Positions 42,155 through 50,861 of a stretch of DNA of 64,000 nt are shown here, piece after piece. Positions within the stretch are counted from its first letter, which is position 1; each line of letters begins with the position of its first letter. The DNA comes from JACDBZ01 sp036262075 (GTDB lineage: Bacteria > Chloroflexota > Limnocylindria > QHBO01): NCBI GenBank assembly GCA_036262075.1, contig DATAJO010000003.1, forward strand, positions 44,696 through 108,695, in the 5' to 3' direction. The position numbers and the translations under genes are program-made. The notes beneath the pieces are model-generated. The model was not told the origin of the DNA. It worked only from the letters and a program-made list of their open reading frames with translations, and made no database searches.

Positions 42155-43549
42155 GTGGAAGCGGACGCAACCGAAGTACCGAGGAGCGACTCGGCGCGCG
42201 CAGCCCCGCAGGGCGGCCTCGACTCGTTCTTCAAGCTCAGCGAGCGGGGGACAACCGTCGGGACCGAGGTGAAGGCAGGCATCACCACCTTCCTGGTGAT
42301 GGCCTACATCATCTTCCTGAACCCGAACATCCTCTCGGGAATGTTCCCGCAGGGCTCGGCCGAAGCCGACGCCTTCAGGCCGGCCGCGTCGGCGGCCACG
42401 GCCCTGCTGGCTGGCCTCCTCACGATCGCCATGGGCGTCTTCGCCAACGTGCCGATCGCTCTGGCGGCGGGGCTCGGCATCAACGCCATCGTGGCCTTCT
42501 TCCTCGTCGGCGTGCTGGGACTGACGCCGGCCGGCGCGATGGGCGTCATCGTGATCGAAGGTCTCGTCGTCCTGGCCCTGGTGCTCGTGGGGCTGCGCGA
42601 GGCGATCATGAACGCCGTGCCGCTGTCGCTGAAGCGCGCGATCGGCGTCGGCATCGGCCTCTTCATCCTGTTCATCGGCTTCGTGGATGGCGGCCTCATC
42701 GGCCAGGGTGGCGCGATCATCGAATTCAAGTTCCCGAACGAGGTGGGGCCCTGGCTGACCCTCCTCGGCCTGGTCGTGACGATCGTGCTGTGGGTTCGCA
42801 AGGTTCCAGCCGCGCTGCTCATCAGCATCCTCATCATGTCCGTCATCGCGCTCATCGTTGGCCATACCAGCGTCCCCGAGAGGATGAGCTTCCTCCCCGA
42901 CTTCTCGACGATCGGCGACTTCGACCTCGGCAACGTGTGGTCGCTGGGGGCGCTGACCGCGGTGTTGACGATCTTCTCGATCATGCTCACCGACTTCTTC
43001 GACACGATGGGGACGGCCACCGCCATCGGCGAGCAGGCGGGCCTCACGGACGAGGACGGCAACGTTCCCGGCATCGGCCGGATCCTGCTCGTCGACTCGG
43101 TCGGTGCGGTGGCGGGCGGCGCGGCCGGCATCAGCTCGAACACCAGCTACATCGAGAGCGCAGCCGGTGTCGCGGAGGGAGGTCGCACCGGACTGACGTC
43201 CGTCGTGACCGGCCTCCTCTTCCTCGTGGCGGTCTTCGTGACGCCGCTGGCCGGACTGGTGCCGTTCACCGCCACCGCGCCGGTCCTCATCCTGGTCGGC
43301 TACCTGATGGCGACCCTGATCAAGGACATCCAGTTCGACGACGTCGAGGAGGGGCTCCCGGCCCTGTTCGGCATCGTGCTCATGCCGCTGACGTTCAGCA
43401 TCACGGTCGGCATCGGTGCCGCGTTCATCACGTGGGTGCTGGTGAAGGTCGTGCGCGGCAAGCTGGCCGACGTGCATCCGTTGATGTGGATCGTGGCGCT
43501 GGCGTTCGTCGTCTACTTCGCGCAGAACTGGCTGGGCTCCGTCCTCTAG
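42155..43549 (+). CDS. NCS2-family purine permease (AzgA-like)
   Basis: 464 residues with about 12-14 membrane segments. The N-terminus FFKLSERGTTVGTEVKAGITTFLVMAYIIFLNP is characteristic of the AzgA branch (adenine, guanine, hypoxanthine transporters) of nucleobase-cation symporters. Later motifs DFFDTMGTATAIGEQAG and SSNTSYIESAAGVAEGGRTGLT are the conserved substrate-binding segments. It would import purines for the xanthine-to-allantoin route encoded nearby. GTG start with GGAGGG upstream. Confidence 0.93.
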   Translation: MEADATEVPRSDSARAAPQGGLDSFFKLSERGTTVGTEVKAGITTFLVMAYIIFLNPNILSGMFPQGSAEADAFRPAASAATALLAGLLTIAMGVFANVPIALAAGLGINAIVAFFLVGVLGLTPAGAMGVIVIEGLVVLALVLVGLREAIMNAVPLSLKRAIGVGIGLFILFIGFVDGGLIGQGGAIIEFKFPNEVGPWLTLLGLVVTIVLWVRKVPAALLISILIMSVIALIVGHTSVPERMSFLPDFSTIGDFDLGNVWSLGALTAVLTIFSIMLTDFFDTMGTATAIGEQAGLTDEDGNVPGIGRILLVDSVGAVAGGAAGISSNTSYIESAAGVAEGGRTGLTSVVTGLLFLVAVFVTPLAGLVPFTATAPVLILVGYLMATLIKDIQFDDVEEGLPALFGIVLMPLTFSITVGIGAAFITWVLVKVVRGKLADVHPLMWIVALAFVVYFAQNWLGSVL

Positions 43550-43569
43550 GCAGCAAATCGCGCCCAATG

Positions 43570-43607
43570 GCGCCCGGCCGGTCCGTCCGGCCGGGCGCTA
43601 CGCTTTT
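43570..43607 (+). terminator. Strong intrinsic terminator overlapping the queA -10 element
   Basis: Perfect 12-bp stem GCGCCCGGCCGG / CCGGCCGGGCGC with a 5-nt loop (43570-43598), followed by TACGCTTTT. The TACGCT (43599-43604) is also the queA -10, ending 6 nt before GTG 43611, and the T-run is 43604-43607. Termination of the permease transcript and queA initiation share bases. Confidence 0.75.
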
Positions 43608-43610
43608 CGG

Positions 43611-44660
43611 GTGACCCAACCGCGCCTTCGCGTCGACGACTTCGACTACGAGCTCCCGGCCGATGCGATCGCGCAGACGCCGGCCGAGCCGCGCGACGCC
43701 TCCCGGCTCCTCGTGCTCGAACGCGCCACGGGGGCGGTGAGCCACGCCCGGTTCAAGGACATCGGCCGCTGGCTGAAGCGCGACGATCTCCTCGTCGTCA
43801 ACGACTCGCGCGTCATCCCGGCCCGGCTGCCGGCGACGCGCCCGGGTGGCGGTCGTGCCGAGGTCCTCGTCCTACGGCCGCTCGAGGGCGACGACGGGGA
43901 TCGCTGGGAGGCGCTCGTGCGGCCGTCGAGCCGCGTCCCGGTCGGCGGGCGGTTACGGCTCCGGACGGGCGAGGAGGTCGAGGTGGGGGAGCGCCTCGGC
44001 GACGGGACGCGGGCGGTCCAGTTCCCCCGCGGCGCCCACGCGGTCATGGCCGAGGCGGGCGAGCTGCCGCTGCCGCCGTACATCCGCGACCGATCCAGCC
44101 CGCCGGAGCGCTATCAGACGATCTATGCCCGACCTCCGGGCTCGGCGGCGGCGCCGACGGCCGGGCTCCATTTCACGCCCGAGCTCCTCGCCGATCTCGA
44201 GCGCCAGGGCGTTCGACGGGCGAGCGTGACGCTCCACGTCGGGCTCGACACGTTCCGGCCGCTCGAGGGCGAGTACGTCGACCAGCACCACATTCACCGC
44301 GAGTGGTACGAGGTGCCGGAGGACACCCGCGAGGCGCTGCGCAGCGCCGGTCGCGTGGTGGCGGTGGGAACGACGGCGGTGCGCGTGCTGGAGACCGCGG
44401 CCCGGACCGGCGAGGCGAGCGGCTGGACCCACCTATACATCACGCCGCCGTATCGGTTCCGGAGCGTCGGCGCCCTGATCACGAACTTCCACCTGCCGCG
44501 CAGCTCGCTGCTCCTGCTCGTCACCGCGTTCGTCCAGGCCGGCATGCCGGAGGGGGCCGATGCGTACGCGGCGCGCGATCGCCTGCTGGACGCCTACCGC
44601 GCGGCGCTGGCCGAGGGGTATCGGTTCTTCAGCTTCGGCGACGCGATGCTGATCGTCTGA
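43611..44660 (+). CDS. queA: S-adenosylmethionine:tRNA ribosyltransferase-isomerase QueA
   Basis: 349 residues, standard. It transfers the ribosyl moiety of SAM to 7-aminomethyl-7-deazaguanine in tRNA, forming epoxyqueuosine. Motifs: RVDDFDYELPADAIAQTPAEPRD, VVNDSRVIPARL, APTAGLHFTPELL, HVGLDTFRPLE and HREWYEVPE, ending with FHLPRSSLLLLVTAF. It starts at GTG 43611, 6 nt after TACGCT. The partner gene tgt lies downstream, separated by one opposite-strand gene. Confidence 0.97.
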   Translation: MTQPRLRVDDFDYELPADAIAQTPAEPRDASRLLVLERATGAVSHARFKDIGRWLKRDDLLVVNDSRVIPARLPATRPGGGRAEVLVLRPLEGDDGDRWEALVRPSSRVPVGGRLRLRTGEEVEVGERLGDGTRAVQFPRGAHAVMAEAGELPLPPYIRDRSSPPERYQTIYARPPGSAAAPTAGLHFTPELLADLERQGVRRASVTLHVGLDTFRPLEGEYVDQHHIHREWYEVPEDTREALRSAGRVVAVGTTAVRVLETAARTGEASGWTHLYITPPYRFRSVGALITNFHLPRSSLLLLVTAFVQAGMPEGADAYAARDRLLDAYRAALAEGYRFFSFGDAMLIV

Positions 44661-44678
44661 GTGGACGCGAACCCGAAC

Positions 44679-45443
44679 CTAACGAGGCTCGTCGGAGCGG
44701 GTGGGAATCGCGGCGCGCTCCTCGTCGGAGAGCTCGATGACCTCCTCGCCCTCGCCGACCGACATCGGCTGCGGCCTGGCGCCATTGGCGAACGTCTCCG
44801 CCGATGCGGTCTCGACGATCGCCTCGCCCACGTCGCGGCCACCGTCGTCGCGGCCGTCGTCCTGGTAGGCGTCGGACGCATCGGCGTAACGCGAGCTGGC
44901 GGGCGGTGCAGGAGATGTCTCGGGCTCGGGGACGGGGGTCGGCGTGGGTCCCGCCGGAGGCATCGGTCGTGGGCCGCCCGGATGGGCGCCGGGGACCTCC
45001 GACGATGCGCGGCCCGCCGGGACGCCGAACGGCTCGGCCATGACGGCGCACACCCGCGCGAGGTCGCACAGTGCCTGGCCGAGATCGGCCGACTCGGTGG
45101 CGGCCTCGAAATGCGGGTGATGGAGGCGGAACGACCAGCGGGTGCGGTGCTCGCGGGCCCAGAGGCGGAACGTATCGGCCCGAAGCTCGACGCCACGGAT
45201 GACCTGCCACGGGTAGAGGAGCATCGCCAGGCGATAGCGGGCCGACGAGCCGAAGGGCGCGTACCGATGGTCGAGCAGCCCGATCTCGGTCGCCACCATC
45301 ACCCGGCGCTCGTCGCCCTCGGCACCGGCCTCGAGCGCATAGACCGCCAGGTCCTCCACCCCGAGGCTCTCGAGCTCCAGCGCGATCCATTCCTTGACCT
45401 CGTCGTTCAGGAATGGCATGCGCGGCCAATCGGTCAGTCGCAC
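44679..45443 (-). CDS. Hypothetical protein between queA and tgt
   Basis: 254 residues. The first 150 form an apparent folded domain (FLNDEVKEWIALELESLGVEDLAVYALEAG, RYRLAMLLYPWQVIRGVELRADTFRLW), followed by a Pro/Thr/Glu-rich, probably disordered segment (about 150-185) and an acidic tail. I recognise no family. It is on the strand opposite queA and tgt and shares a 59-bp divergent promoter region with tgt. GTG 45443 is preceded by GGAGAGG about 10 nt away; ATG 45419 is an alternative start. Confidence 0.6.
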   Translation of the reverse strand: MRLTDWPRMPFLNDEVKEWIALELESLGVEDLAVYALEAGAEGDERRVMVATEIGLLDHRYAPFGSSARYRLAMLLYPWQVIRGVELRADTFRLWAREHRTRWSFRLHHPHFEAATESADLGQALCDLARVCAVMAEPFGVPAGRASSEVPGAHPGGPRPMPPAGPTPTPVPEPETSPAPPASSRYADASDAYQDDGRDDGGRDVGEAIVETASAETFANGARPQPMSVGEGEEVIELSDEERAAIPTRSDEPR

Positions 45444-45502
45444 GCGACGGTCACCTCTCCGTTGTGCACGTAGCCTACCCGCTACGACCTATCCTCTGGG
45501 CC

Positions 45503-46654
45503 GTGTCAACGCCGCGCCCGATCTCGTCGTCGTTCCGGCCCACCTCCGTCGGACGGGCCCGGCTGGGGCGCATTGTCACACCTCACGGCCCGATTGACAC
45601 GCCCCAGTTCATGCCGGTCGGGACGCAGGCGACCGTGAAGGCGCTGACGCCCGGCGACCTGCGCGCGGCCGGGGTGCAGATGATCCTCGGGAATACGTAC
45701 CACCTCAGCCTGCGGCCGACCGCGGAGCGCATCGCCCGGCTCGGTGGGCTGCATCGGTTCATGGCCTGGGATGGGCCGATCCTGACCGATTCGGGCGGCT
45801 TCCAGGTGTTCAGCCTCGCCGATCGACGGAGCGTCGACGACGACGGCGTGACGTTCCGATCGCACCTCGACGGCTCGACGCATCGGCTCACGCCCGAGCG
45901 GGCCATGGAAATCCAGGCGCTGCTCGGCTCGGACGTGGCGATGGTGCTCGACCAGCTGGTGGATCCCTCCCTGCCGCGACCCGAGGTCGCCGAGGCCATG
46001 GCGCGCACGCACCGCTGGGCGGAGCGCTCGCTCGCGGCGCGCGGCCGGCCCGACCAGGCGGTGTTCGGGATCATCCAGGGCGGGGTCGATCCCGAGCTGC
46101 GCCGTGAGTCGGCGGCGTTCATCGGCGCGCTGCCGTTCGACGGGATCGCCGTCGGCGGGCTGTCGGTGGGGGAGTCGAAGGCCGAGATGGCGCGGACGCT
46201 CGACGTGGTGGCCGATGCGCTGGGCGCCGATCCCCGGCCGCGCTACCTCATGGGCGTCGGCTCGCCCGTCGACTTCTTCACGGCCGTGGAGCGCGGCATC
46301 GACCTGTTCGACTGCGTGCTGCCGACCCGCGTGGCCCGCACGGGCCAGGTCTGGACCGATGCCGGCCGCCTCAACCTCCGCAACGCCGCCTTCCTCGACG
46401 ACCCGTCGCCGATCGACCCCGCCTGCCGGTGCGAGGCCTGCGCGAACCACTCGCGGGCGTACCTGGCCCACCTGTTCCGGGCGCGCGAGCTCCTCGCGTA
46501 CCGGCTGGCATCGGTCCACAACGTGACCTGGACGCTCGAGCTCCTGCGGCGCCTGCGCGCCTCGCTGGCCGATGGCTCGTTCTCGGTGTTGCACGCCGGG
46601 GTGGAGAGGGCCTTCGCGCGCGAGTCCGCGCCTGCGCCGGGCCCGGACGCGTGA
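45503..46654 (+). CDS. tgt: tRNA-guanine transglycosylase (queuine tRNA-ribosyltransferase)
   Basis: 383 residues. It exchanges guanine-34 for preQ1 in the anticodon of queuosine tRNAs, upstream of QueA in the pathway. D96 in LTDSGGFQVFS is the presumed general base and D270 in LFDCVLPTR the nucleophile. The zinc site is CRCEACANHSRAYLAH. The N-terminal start is set at GTG 45503, 7 nt after TATCCT (45490-45495), because the family begins shortly before the RLGRIVTPHGPIDTPQFMPVGTQ segment. Confidence 0.96.
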   Translation: MSTPRPISSSFRPTSVGRARLGRIVTPHGPIDTPQFMPVGTQATVKALTPGDLRAAGVQMILGNTYHLSLRPTAERIARLGGLHRFMAWDGPILTDSGGFQVFSLADRRSVDDDGVTFRSHLDGSTHRLTPERAMEIQALLGSDVAMVLDQLVDPSLPRPEVAEAMARTHRWAERSLAARGRPDQAVFGIIQGGVDPELRRESAAFIGALPFDGIAVGGLSVGESKAEMARTLDVVADALGADPRPRYLMGVGSPVDFFTAVERGIDLFDCVLPTRVARTGQVWTDAGRLNLRNAAFLDDPSPIDPACRCEACANHSRAYLAHLFRARELLAYRLASVHNVTWTLELLRRLRASLADGSFSVLHAGVERAFARESAPAPGPDA

Positions 46655-46677
46655 GTCCTCGGGTGGCCGCGATGGCC

Positions 46678-46709
46678 GGGTGGCGGGGTGGTCGGGTGGC
46701 GGGGTGGCC
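46678..46709. repeat. Two tandem 16-bp GGGTGGCGGGGTGGYC units
   Basis: Positions 46678-46693 and 46694-46709 differ by one base (T or C at the 15th position). They lie in the 69-bp gap between the converging tgt and peptidase genes, with a further GGGTGGCC at 46661-46668. Strand asymmetry of G suggests possible quadruplex formation. Confidence 0.6.
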
Positions 46710-46723
46710 TGGTGCCGCGTGGA

Positions 46724-47386
46724 CTACGCCGGGAGCTTCGTCCAGCGACCCTCCGAGACCACGTCCACGCGCCCGTCCACGACCGTGATGGCCGTCTGGT
46801 CGTCGATGACGTAGGCCGGCACGCCGATATCGGCGGCCCATCGCTCGGCGTGCGCGAGCGTGTTCGTGGGGAAGACGTCCAGGTGGGGGAAGATCGAGAA
46901 GTCGACGACGCCCAGCGTCCGGTCGTCGGGCGCCGACGGCCACTCGACGAAGTCGTCGCCGATCCGCGGCGTCATCACCATGCTGCCGGCGCTGACGCCC
47001 ACCCAGACCAGGTCGGTCAGCGAGGGCAGCAGGTCCGCCAGCCCCGACTCGCGCATCCAGTGGCACAGGTAGGTCGCGTCTCCGCCGGCGACGAGCAGCG
47101 CGTCGGTCTCGCGCACCCAGCTGGTCCACGTCTCGGCGGGGATCGTCGGCAGGGCCGTCAGCTCGAGGACGCCGAGGGATGCCCACCCGAGGCCGGAGGC
47201 GTTCCGGTCCGTCGGCTCGCCACCGACGAAGCCGCGCACCGAGGTCGGGTCACAGTTCGGATGGCCCCACTGCGCGGTCGGGACGAGGAGGGCACGGGCC
47301 TCGCCGATCGGCTTCCCGAGGAGGTCGATCAGCGCCGCCTCGATGCTCCGGTTGGTGATGCCGCCGGAGGTGAGCAGGAGCTTCAC
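46724..47386 (-). CDS. Peptidase S51 family protein (dipeptidase E-like)
   Basis: 220 residues. The nucleophile elbow is GVSAGSM with S132, following GGDATYLCHWM, both typical of the S51 class I glutamine-amidotransferase-like fold. E. coli PepE cleaves Asp-X dipeptides; other members process cyanophycin fragments, so specificity is open. The C-terminal half includes FSIFPHLDVFP with the expected His. GTG start with GGAGGGG 3-5 nt upstream. Confidence 0.87.
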   Translation of the reverse strand: MKLLLTSGGITNRSIEAALIDLLGKPIGEARALLVPTAQWGHPNCDPTSVRGFVGGEPTDRNASGLGWASLGVLELTALPTIPAETWTSWVRETDALLVAGGDATYLCHWMRESGLADLLPSLTDLVWVGVSAGSMVMTPRIGDDFVEWPSAPDDRTLGVVDFSIFPHLDVFPTNTLAHAERWAADIGVPAYVIDDQTAITVVDGRVDVVSEGRWTKLPA

Positions 47387-47465
47387 GGCCCCTCCGAATT
47401 GCGTGCTGATGCGTTGTCTCGAATGAGACCGGTGTCGGGCGTGGATCTCATCGGCGACGTGCGTT

Positions 47466-47951
47466 TCAGGCTGAAAGCTCCTCGATCATGGTGCGCACGC
47501 GTCGCTCGGCATCGTTGCGGGTCACCGAGCAGACCGAGACCGATCCGCCGAACGAGTAGAGCAGGTCCTCGTCGAAGGCCACGCGCGGCAGGTCGGTGGT
47601 GTGCCACGTCACCTCGCGAACGTGCGGCATGTCCGGGTCGCCGTCCGGGACCCACCGATACCGGCCGGTGATCTCACCGATGGCAATCATCGGCTGCCCG
47701 AGGAACGGCACGACCACGACGTCGCCGACCTGCATCCGATGCCCGAAGGCCCACAGCTGGGTTGCCTGGGTGCGGACGTGGCCGTCCGAGCGATCCGGAT
47801 GTGCTTCGCGGTACGCCTCTCGCAGGGCATCGCGCTCCTGGTACTGCCCCAGGTCGCCGACCTCGCCCCAGCCGATGCCGACGACCGACCGACCGATGAA
47901 CCGCTGCTCGCGGAACCCGCCGCGGCCGCCCTTCACCACCCACAGCGTCAT
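47466..47951 (-). CDS. Stand-alone EVE/PUA-like domain resembling the N-terminus of Mrr-type restriction enzymes
   Basis: 161 residues. LWVVKGGRGGFREQRF, VVGIGWGEVGDL, QLWAFGHRMQVGDVVVVPF, IAIGEITGRYRW and VAFDEDLLYSFGG match the region that precedes the nuclease in Mrr/restriction-system proteins, a fold related to modified-base-binding EVE/PUA domains. No nuclease domain follows: the gene ends 22 residues after LLYSFGG-SVSV, and no Mrr D-(E/Q)xK motif is visible downstream. GGAGG precedes ATG 47951. Confidence 0.72.
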   Translation of the reverse strand: MTLWVVKGGRGGFREQRFIGRSVVGIGWGEVGDLGQYQERDALREAYREAHPDRSDGHVRTQATQLWAFGHRMQVGDVVVVPFLGQPMIAIGEITGRYRWVPDGDPDMPHVREVTWHTTDLPRVAFDEDLLYSFGGSVSVCSVTRNDAERRVRTMIEELSA

Positions 47952-48433
47952 GCGTGGCCGCTGCCTCCGAGCCTGGATGGGCCGATCCATGACATATGCG
48001 CCGCTTCGTAGGCCTCATGCAACCGATTGCGATCGTTCCGGCGACAGAGGGTCCTCGGGATGTGCATCTGTCCGGCTCCAGGCCCGATTCGCCGCCGATT
48101 CGCGCCTTCGTCGCACGGCTCACCCTTCGTAACGCACCCCTGGTGAGCATATGTCCACCGAACGCCGCCGTGCGCGTCCACGCAGCGCCGCAGGAGCCGC
48201 CACGGACCGGCCGTAACGCCCGCGACAACGCCCGCCGCACCGACCCGACAACACGTATGACGGCGTATGACACCGGTGTAGAATGGGCATCGCGTCAGGC
48301 TAGCTGTCACGACGCGAAGCGTAGAATCGCCGCACGGGCACGGCGCCCGGTAAGCGCCGAGTAAGTGGCCGGTAAGGGTCGGAGAGGCACCATCGGATCC
48401 GCTCGACCGGCTCACCATTCGGAGGTCTGAGCG
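47952..48433. promoter_or_regulatory. 482-bp intergenic region with tandem -10 elements ahead of the recA unit
   Basis: No convincing gene. TAGAAT occurs at 48279-48284 (extended by TG, with TATGAC 17 bp upstream) and again at 48322-48327, both facing the recA unit. Downstream, GGTAAG-type words recur (48349-48379). No clear LexA-type box (CGAAC-N4-GTTCG) was found. The left half, 47952-48230, shows nothing I can name. Confidence 0.4.
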
Positions 48434-48628
48434 ATGGCAAAGGGGAGAGATCGACCCCGCAAGGAGCCGAAGCGCAAGGCGAAGGAGAAGGCCCCCAAGC
48501 AGCATCCACCGGGCACCGCCGGCTGGGAGCCGCCGCGCTACGAGGCGCCGACGCGGCCGGTCGAGGTCATCAAGCCCAAGCGGAAGGAACGGGAGCCCCA
48601 GGAACCGAACTCGCTGGACGAGGGGTGA
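48434..48628 (+). CDS. Small basic Lys/Pro-rich protein upstream of recA
   Basis: 64 residues, strongly basic at the start (KGRDRPRKEPKRKAKEKAPK), with a Pro-rich middle containing GWEPPRYEAPTRPVEVIKPKR. It is probably disordered. GGAGG precedes ATG 48434, and recA begins 47 bp after its stop. Likely cotranscribed with recA; nucleic-acid binding is a guess from charge only. Confidence 0.6.
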   Translation: MAKGRDRPRKEPKRKAKEKAPKQHPPGTAGWEPPRYEAPTRPVEVIKPKRKEREPQEPNSLDEG

Positions 48629-48675
48629 GCGAACCGCCACCGGGGCCAACAGTGGAATGAGGAGCGACACCTGAC

Positions 48676-49767
48676 ATGGAAGCACCGGTGGTGACCCGAG
48701 CCCAGGCCGATGCGGGCTCGGCGGCGAAGAACGGGAACGCGAGCGTGAACGGCGAGCGCAGCCGCGCCGTCGACGCGGCCATCCTCCAGATCGAGAAGCA
48801 GTTCGGCCGCGGGTCGATCATGCGCCTCGGCGATCGCGAGGCGCAGAACGTCGAGGCCATCTCGACCGGATCGGTCGCGCTCGACCTCGCCCTCGGCGTG
48901 GGCGGCATCCCGCGCGGACGGATCACCGAGATCTACGGCCCGGAGTCGAGCGGCAAGACGACGCTCTGCTACCACGTCGCGGCCAGCGCCCAGGCCAGGG
49001 GCGGCATCGTGGCGTTCATCGACGCCGAGCACGCGCTCGACCCCGGCTACGCGAAGAACGTCGGCGTCGACGTCGACGAGCTGCTGGTCAGCCAGCCGGA
49101 CACCGGTGAGCAGGCGCTCGAGATCGCCGAGACCCTCATCCGGAGCGGGGGAGTGGACGTCGTCATCGTCGACTCGGTCGCCGCGCTCGTGCCGCGCGCC
49201 GAGATCGAGGGCGACATGGGCGACAGCTTCGTCGGCCTCCAGGCCCGGCTCATGAGCCAGGCGCTCCGCAAGCTGACCGGCGCCATCAACCGCAGCCAGA
49301 CGGCGCTCATCTTCACGAACCAGCTGCGCGAGAAGATCGGCGTCATGTTCGGCAACCCGGAGACGACGCCCGGCGGCCGCGCCCTGAAGTTCTACGCCAG
49401 CGTGCGGATGGACATCCGGCGCATCGAGACGCTGAAGACCGGCACCGATGCGATCGGCTCCCGCACGCGGGTCAAGGTCGTGAAGAACAAGGTCGCCTCC
49501 CCGTTCCGCGTCGCCGAGTTCGACATCATGTACAACGAGGGCATCAGCCGCGAGGGCGGCCTGCTCGACGTCGGCATCGCGGCCGGCGTGCTGTCGAAGA
49601 CCGGCGCGTGGTTCAACTACGGCGACACCCGGCTCGGCCAGGGCCGCGAGAACGCCCGCGACTTCCTGAAGCAGAACCCGGACGTCGCGCGGCGCATCGA
49701 CGACGAGATCCGGGGTCGCGTGGCGAGCATCGAGGTCGGAGTCGAGGGCATCAGCGAGGCGGAGTAG
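48676..49767 (+). CDS. recA: Recombinase RecA
   Basis: 363 residues. Strand-exchange ATPase of homologous recombination and coprotease of the SOS response. Walker A is GPESSGKT (88-95), followed by the Walker B region VDVVIVDSVAAL, L1 GDSFVGLQARLMSQALRKL, and L2 around FTNQLREKIGVMFGNPETTPGG. The first 30 residues are a variable lead-in. It is followed 9 bp later by recX, the usual partner, within a unit that also includes a small basic protein upstream. Confidence 0.98.
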   Translation: MEAPVVTRAQADAGSAAKNGNASVNGERSRAVDAAILQIEKQFGRGSIMRLGDREAQNVEAISTGSVALDLALGVGGIPRGRITEIYGPESSGKTTLCYHVAASAQARGGIVAFIDAEHALDPGYAKNVGVDVDELLVSQPDTGEQALEIAETLIRSGGVDVVIVDSVAALVPRAEIEGDMGDSFVGLQARLMSQALRKLTGAINRSQTALIFTNQLREKIGVMFGNPETTPGGRALKFYASVRMDIRRIETLKTGTDAIGSRTRVKVVKNKVASPFRVAEFDIMYNEGISREGGLLDVGIAAGVLSKTGAWFNYGDTRLGQGRENARDFLKQNPDVARRIDDEIRGRVASIEVGVEGISEAE

Positions 49768-49776
49768 CCGCCGCCG

Positions 49777-50370
49777 ATGCCCCGCCGCCGCCGGGCCGCC
49801 ACCCCGCCCGAGCCGCCCGATGCGGCCGGGGCGATGGAGATCGCGGCGCGCTTCCTCGGAACCCGGCCGCGGACCCGATGGGAGGTCGAGCGGCGCCTGC
49901 GTCGCGCGGGCGCCGACGAGCCGACCGTCGAGGCCACGCTCGACCGGCTGACCGAGCTCGGCTACCTCGACGACGCGGCCTTCGCCCGCTGGTGGGGCGA
50001 GCAGCGCGACCGGCATCGGCCGCGCGGCCATCGGCTGGTGGAGGCGGAGCTCCGCCAGCGTGGCGTGCCGCGCGAGGTGATCGAGACGTTTCGCGAGGAG
50101 CACGCCGACCCGGAGCGTCCTCCGGAGGACGCCGGCCTGCCCGCGACGGAGCTGGAACGCGCCATCCAGGCGCTGGACGGCCACCTGCGCGGGCGGCCGT
50201 TGCCGGCGGACCGCAAGCAGGTCCAGCGCATCGGCATGTTCCTCATGCGCCGCGGCTTCGATGCCGAGACGGCACGGCAGGCGCTGCGCTCCGCCGGCAG
50301 CGACCCGACCGAAACGGACGACGAACGGACGAACACCCACGAGGAGACGGAGACCGATGCCGCGATCTGA
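49777..50370 (+). CDS. recX: Regulatory protein RecX
   Basis: 197 residues built of three-helix repeats. The segment FLGTRPRTRWEVERRLRRAG followed by VEATLDRLTELGYLDDAAFARWW is the canonical RecX opening, and RPRGHRLVEAELRQRGVPREVIE the next repeat. RecX caps RecA filaments and inhibits RecA. An unusual acidic, Thr-rich C-terminal tail (DPTETDDERTNTHEETETDA) extends past the last repeat. It overlaps the next gene by 14 bp. Confidence 0.93.
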   Translation: MPRRRRAATPPEPPDAAGAMEIAARFLGTRPRTRWEVERRLRRAGADEPTVEATLDRLTELGYLDDAAFARWWGEQRDRHRPRGHRLVEAELRQRGVPREVIETFREEHADPERPPEDAGLPATELERAIQALDGHLRGRPLPADRKQVQRIGMFLMRRGFDAETARQALRSAGSDPTETDDERTNTHEETETDAAI

Positions 50371-50827
50371 TGCTGGCAGCCCCGACGAGTACATCGCCTC
50401 GTTGCCGGAGGATCGTCGCGAGGCGATCGCCGCCGTGCGCGACACGATCCGGCGCAACCTGCCCGACGGCTACGTCGAGGGCATGGCGCACGGGATGATC
50501 GGGTGGTACGTGCCGCTCGAGCGCTTCGGGGACACGTACAACGGCGAGCCGCTCGGGCTCGCGAGCCTGGCGAGCCAGAAGAACCACATGGCGCTGTACC
50601 TCAACACCGTGTACGGCGATCCCGAGCTCGAGGCGTGGTTCAGGCAGCGCTGGGCCACGACGGGCAAGAAGCTCGACATGGGCAAGAGCTGCGTCCGGTT
50701 CCGGCGGCTCGAGGAACTGCCGCTCGACGTCATCGGCGAGACGATCGCTCGCTCGGACCTCGACACGTTCCTGGCCCGCTACGAGGAGGTGCGCGGCTCG
50801 TCGCGCGCGAGCCGGGCGCGAAGCTGA
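50357..50827 (+). CDS. DUF1801 family protein
   Basis: 156 residues. SPDEYIASLPEDRREAIAAVRDTIR at the start, GMIGWYVPLERF and KNHMALYLNTVYGD in the middle, and KKLDMGKSCVRFRRLEELP near the end match the DUF1801 (YdhG-like) fold, a small alpha/beta domain without established activity. It starts inside the 3' end of recX. No link to RecA function is known. Confidence 0.85.
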   Translation: MPRSDAGSPDEYIASLPEDRREAIAAVRDTIRRNLPDGYVEGMAHGMIGWYVPLERFGDTYNGEPLGLASLASQKNHMALYLNTVYGDPELEAWFRQRWATTGKKLDMGKSCVRFRRLEELPLDVIGETIARSDLDTFLARYEEVRGSSRASRARS

Positions 50828-50861
50828 GGTCGGCGGGCATGCCGGACGCTACGCTGGCGGC

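Noticed and set aside
47996..48364. A 122-codon plus-strand ORF upstream of the recA unit
   Set aside because: No domain, poor start context, and it spans the tandem TAGAAT promoters.
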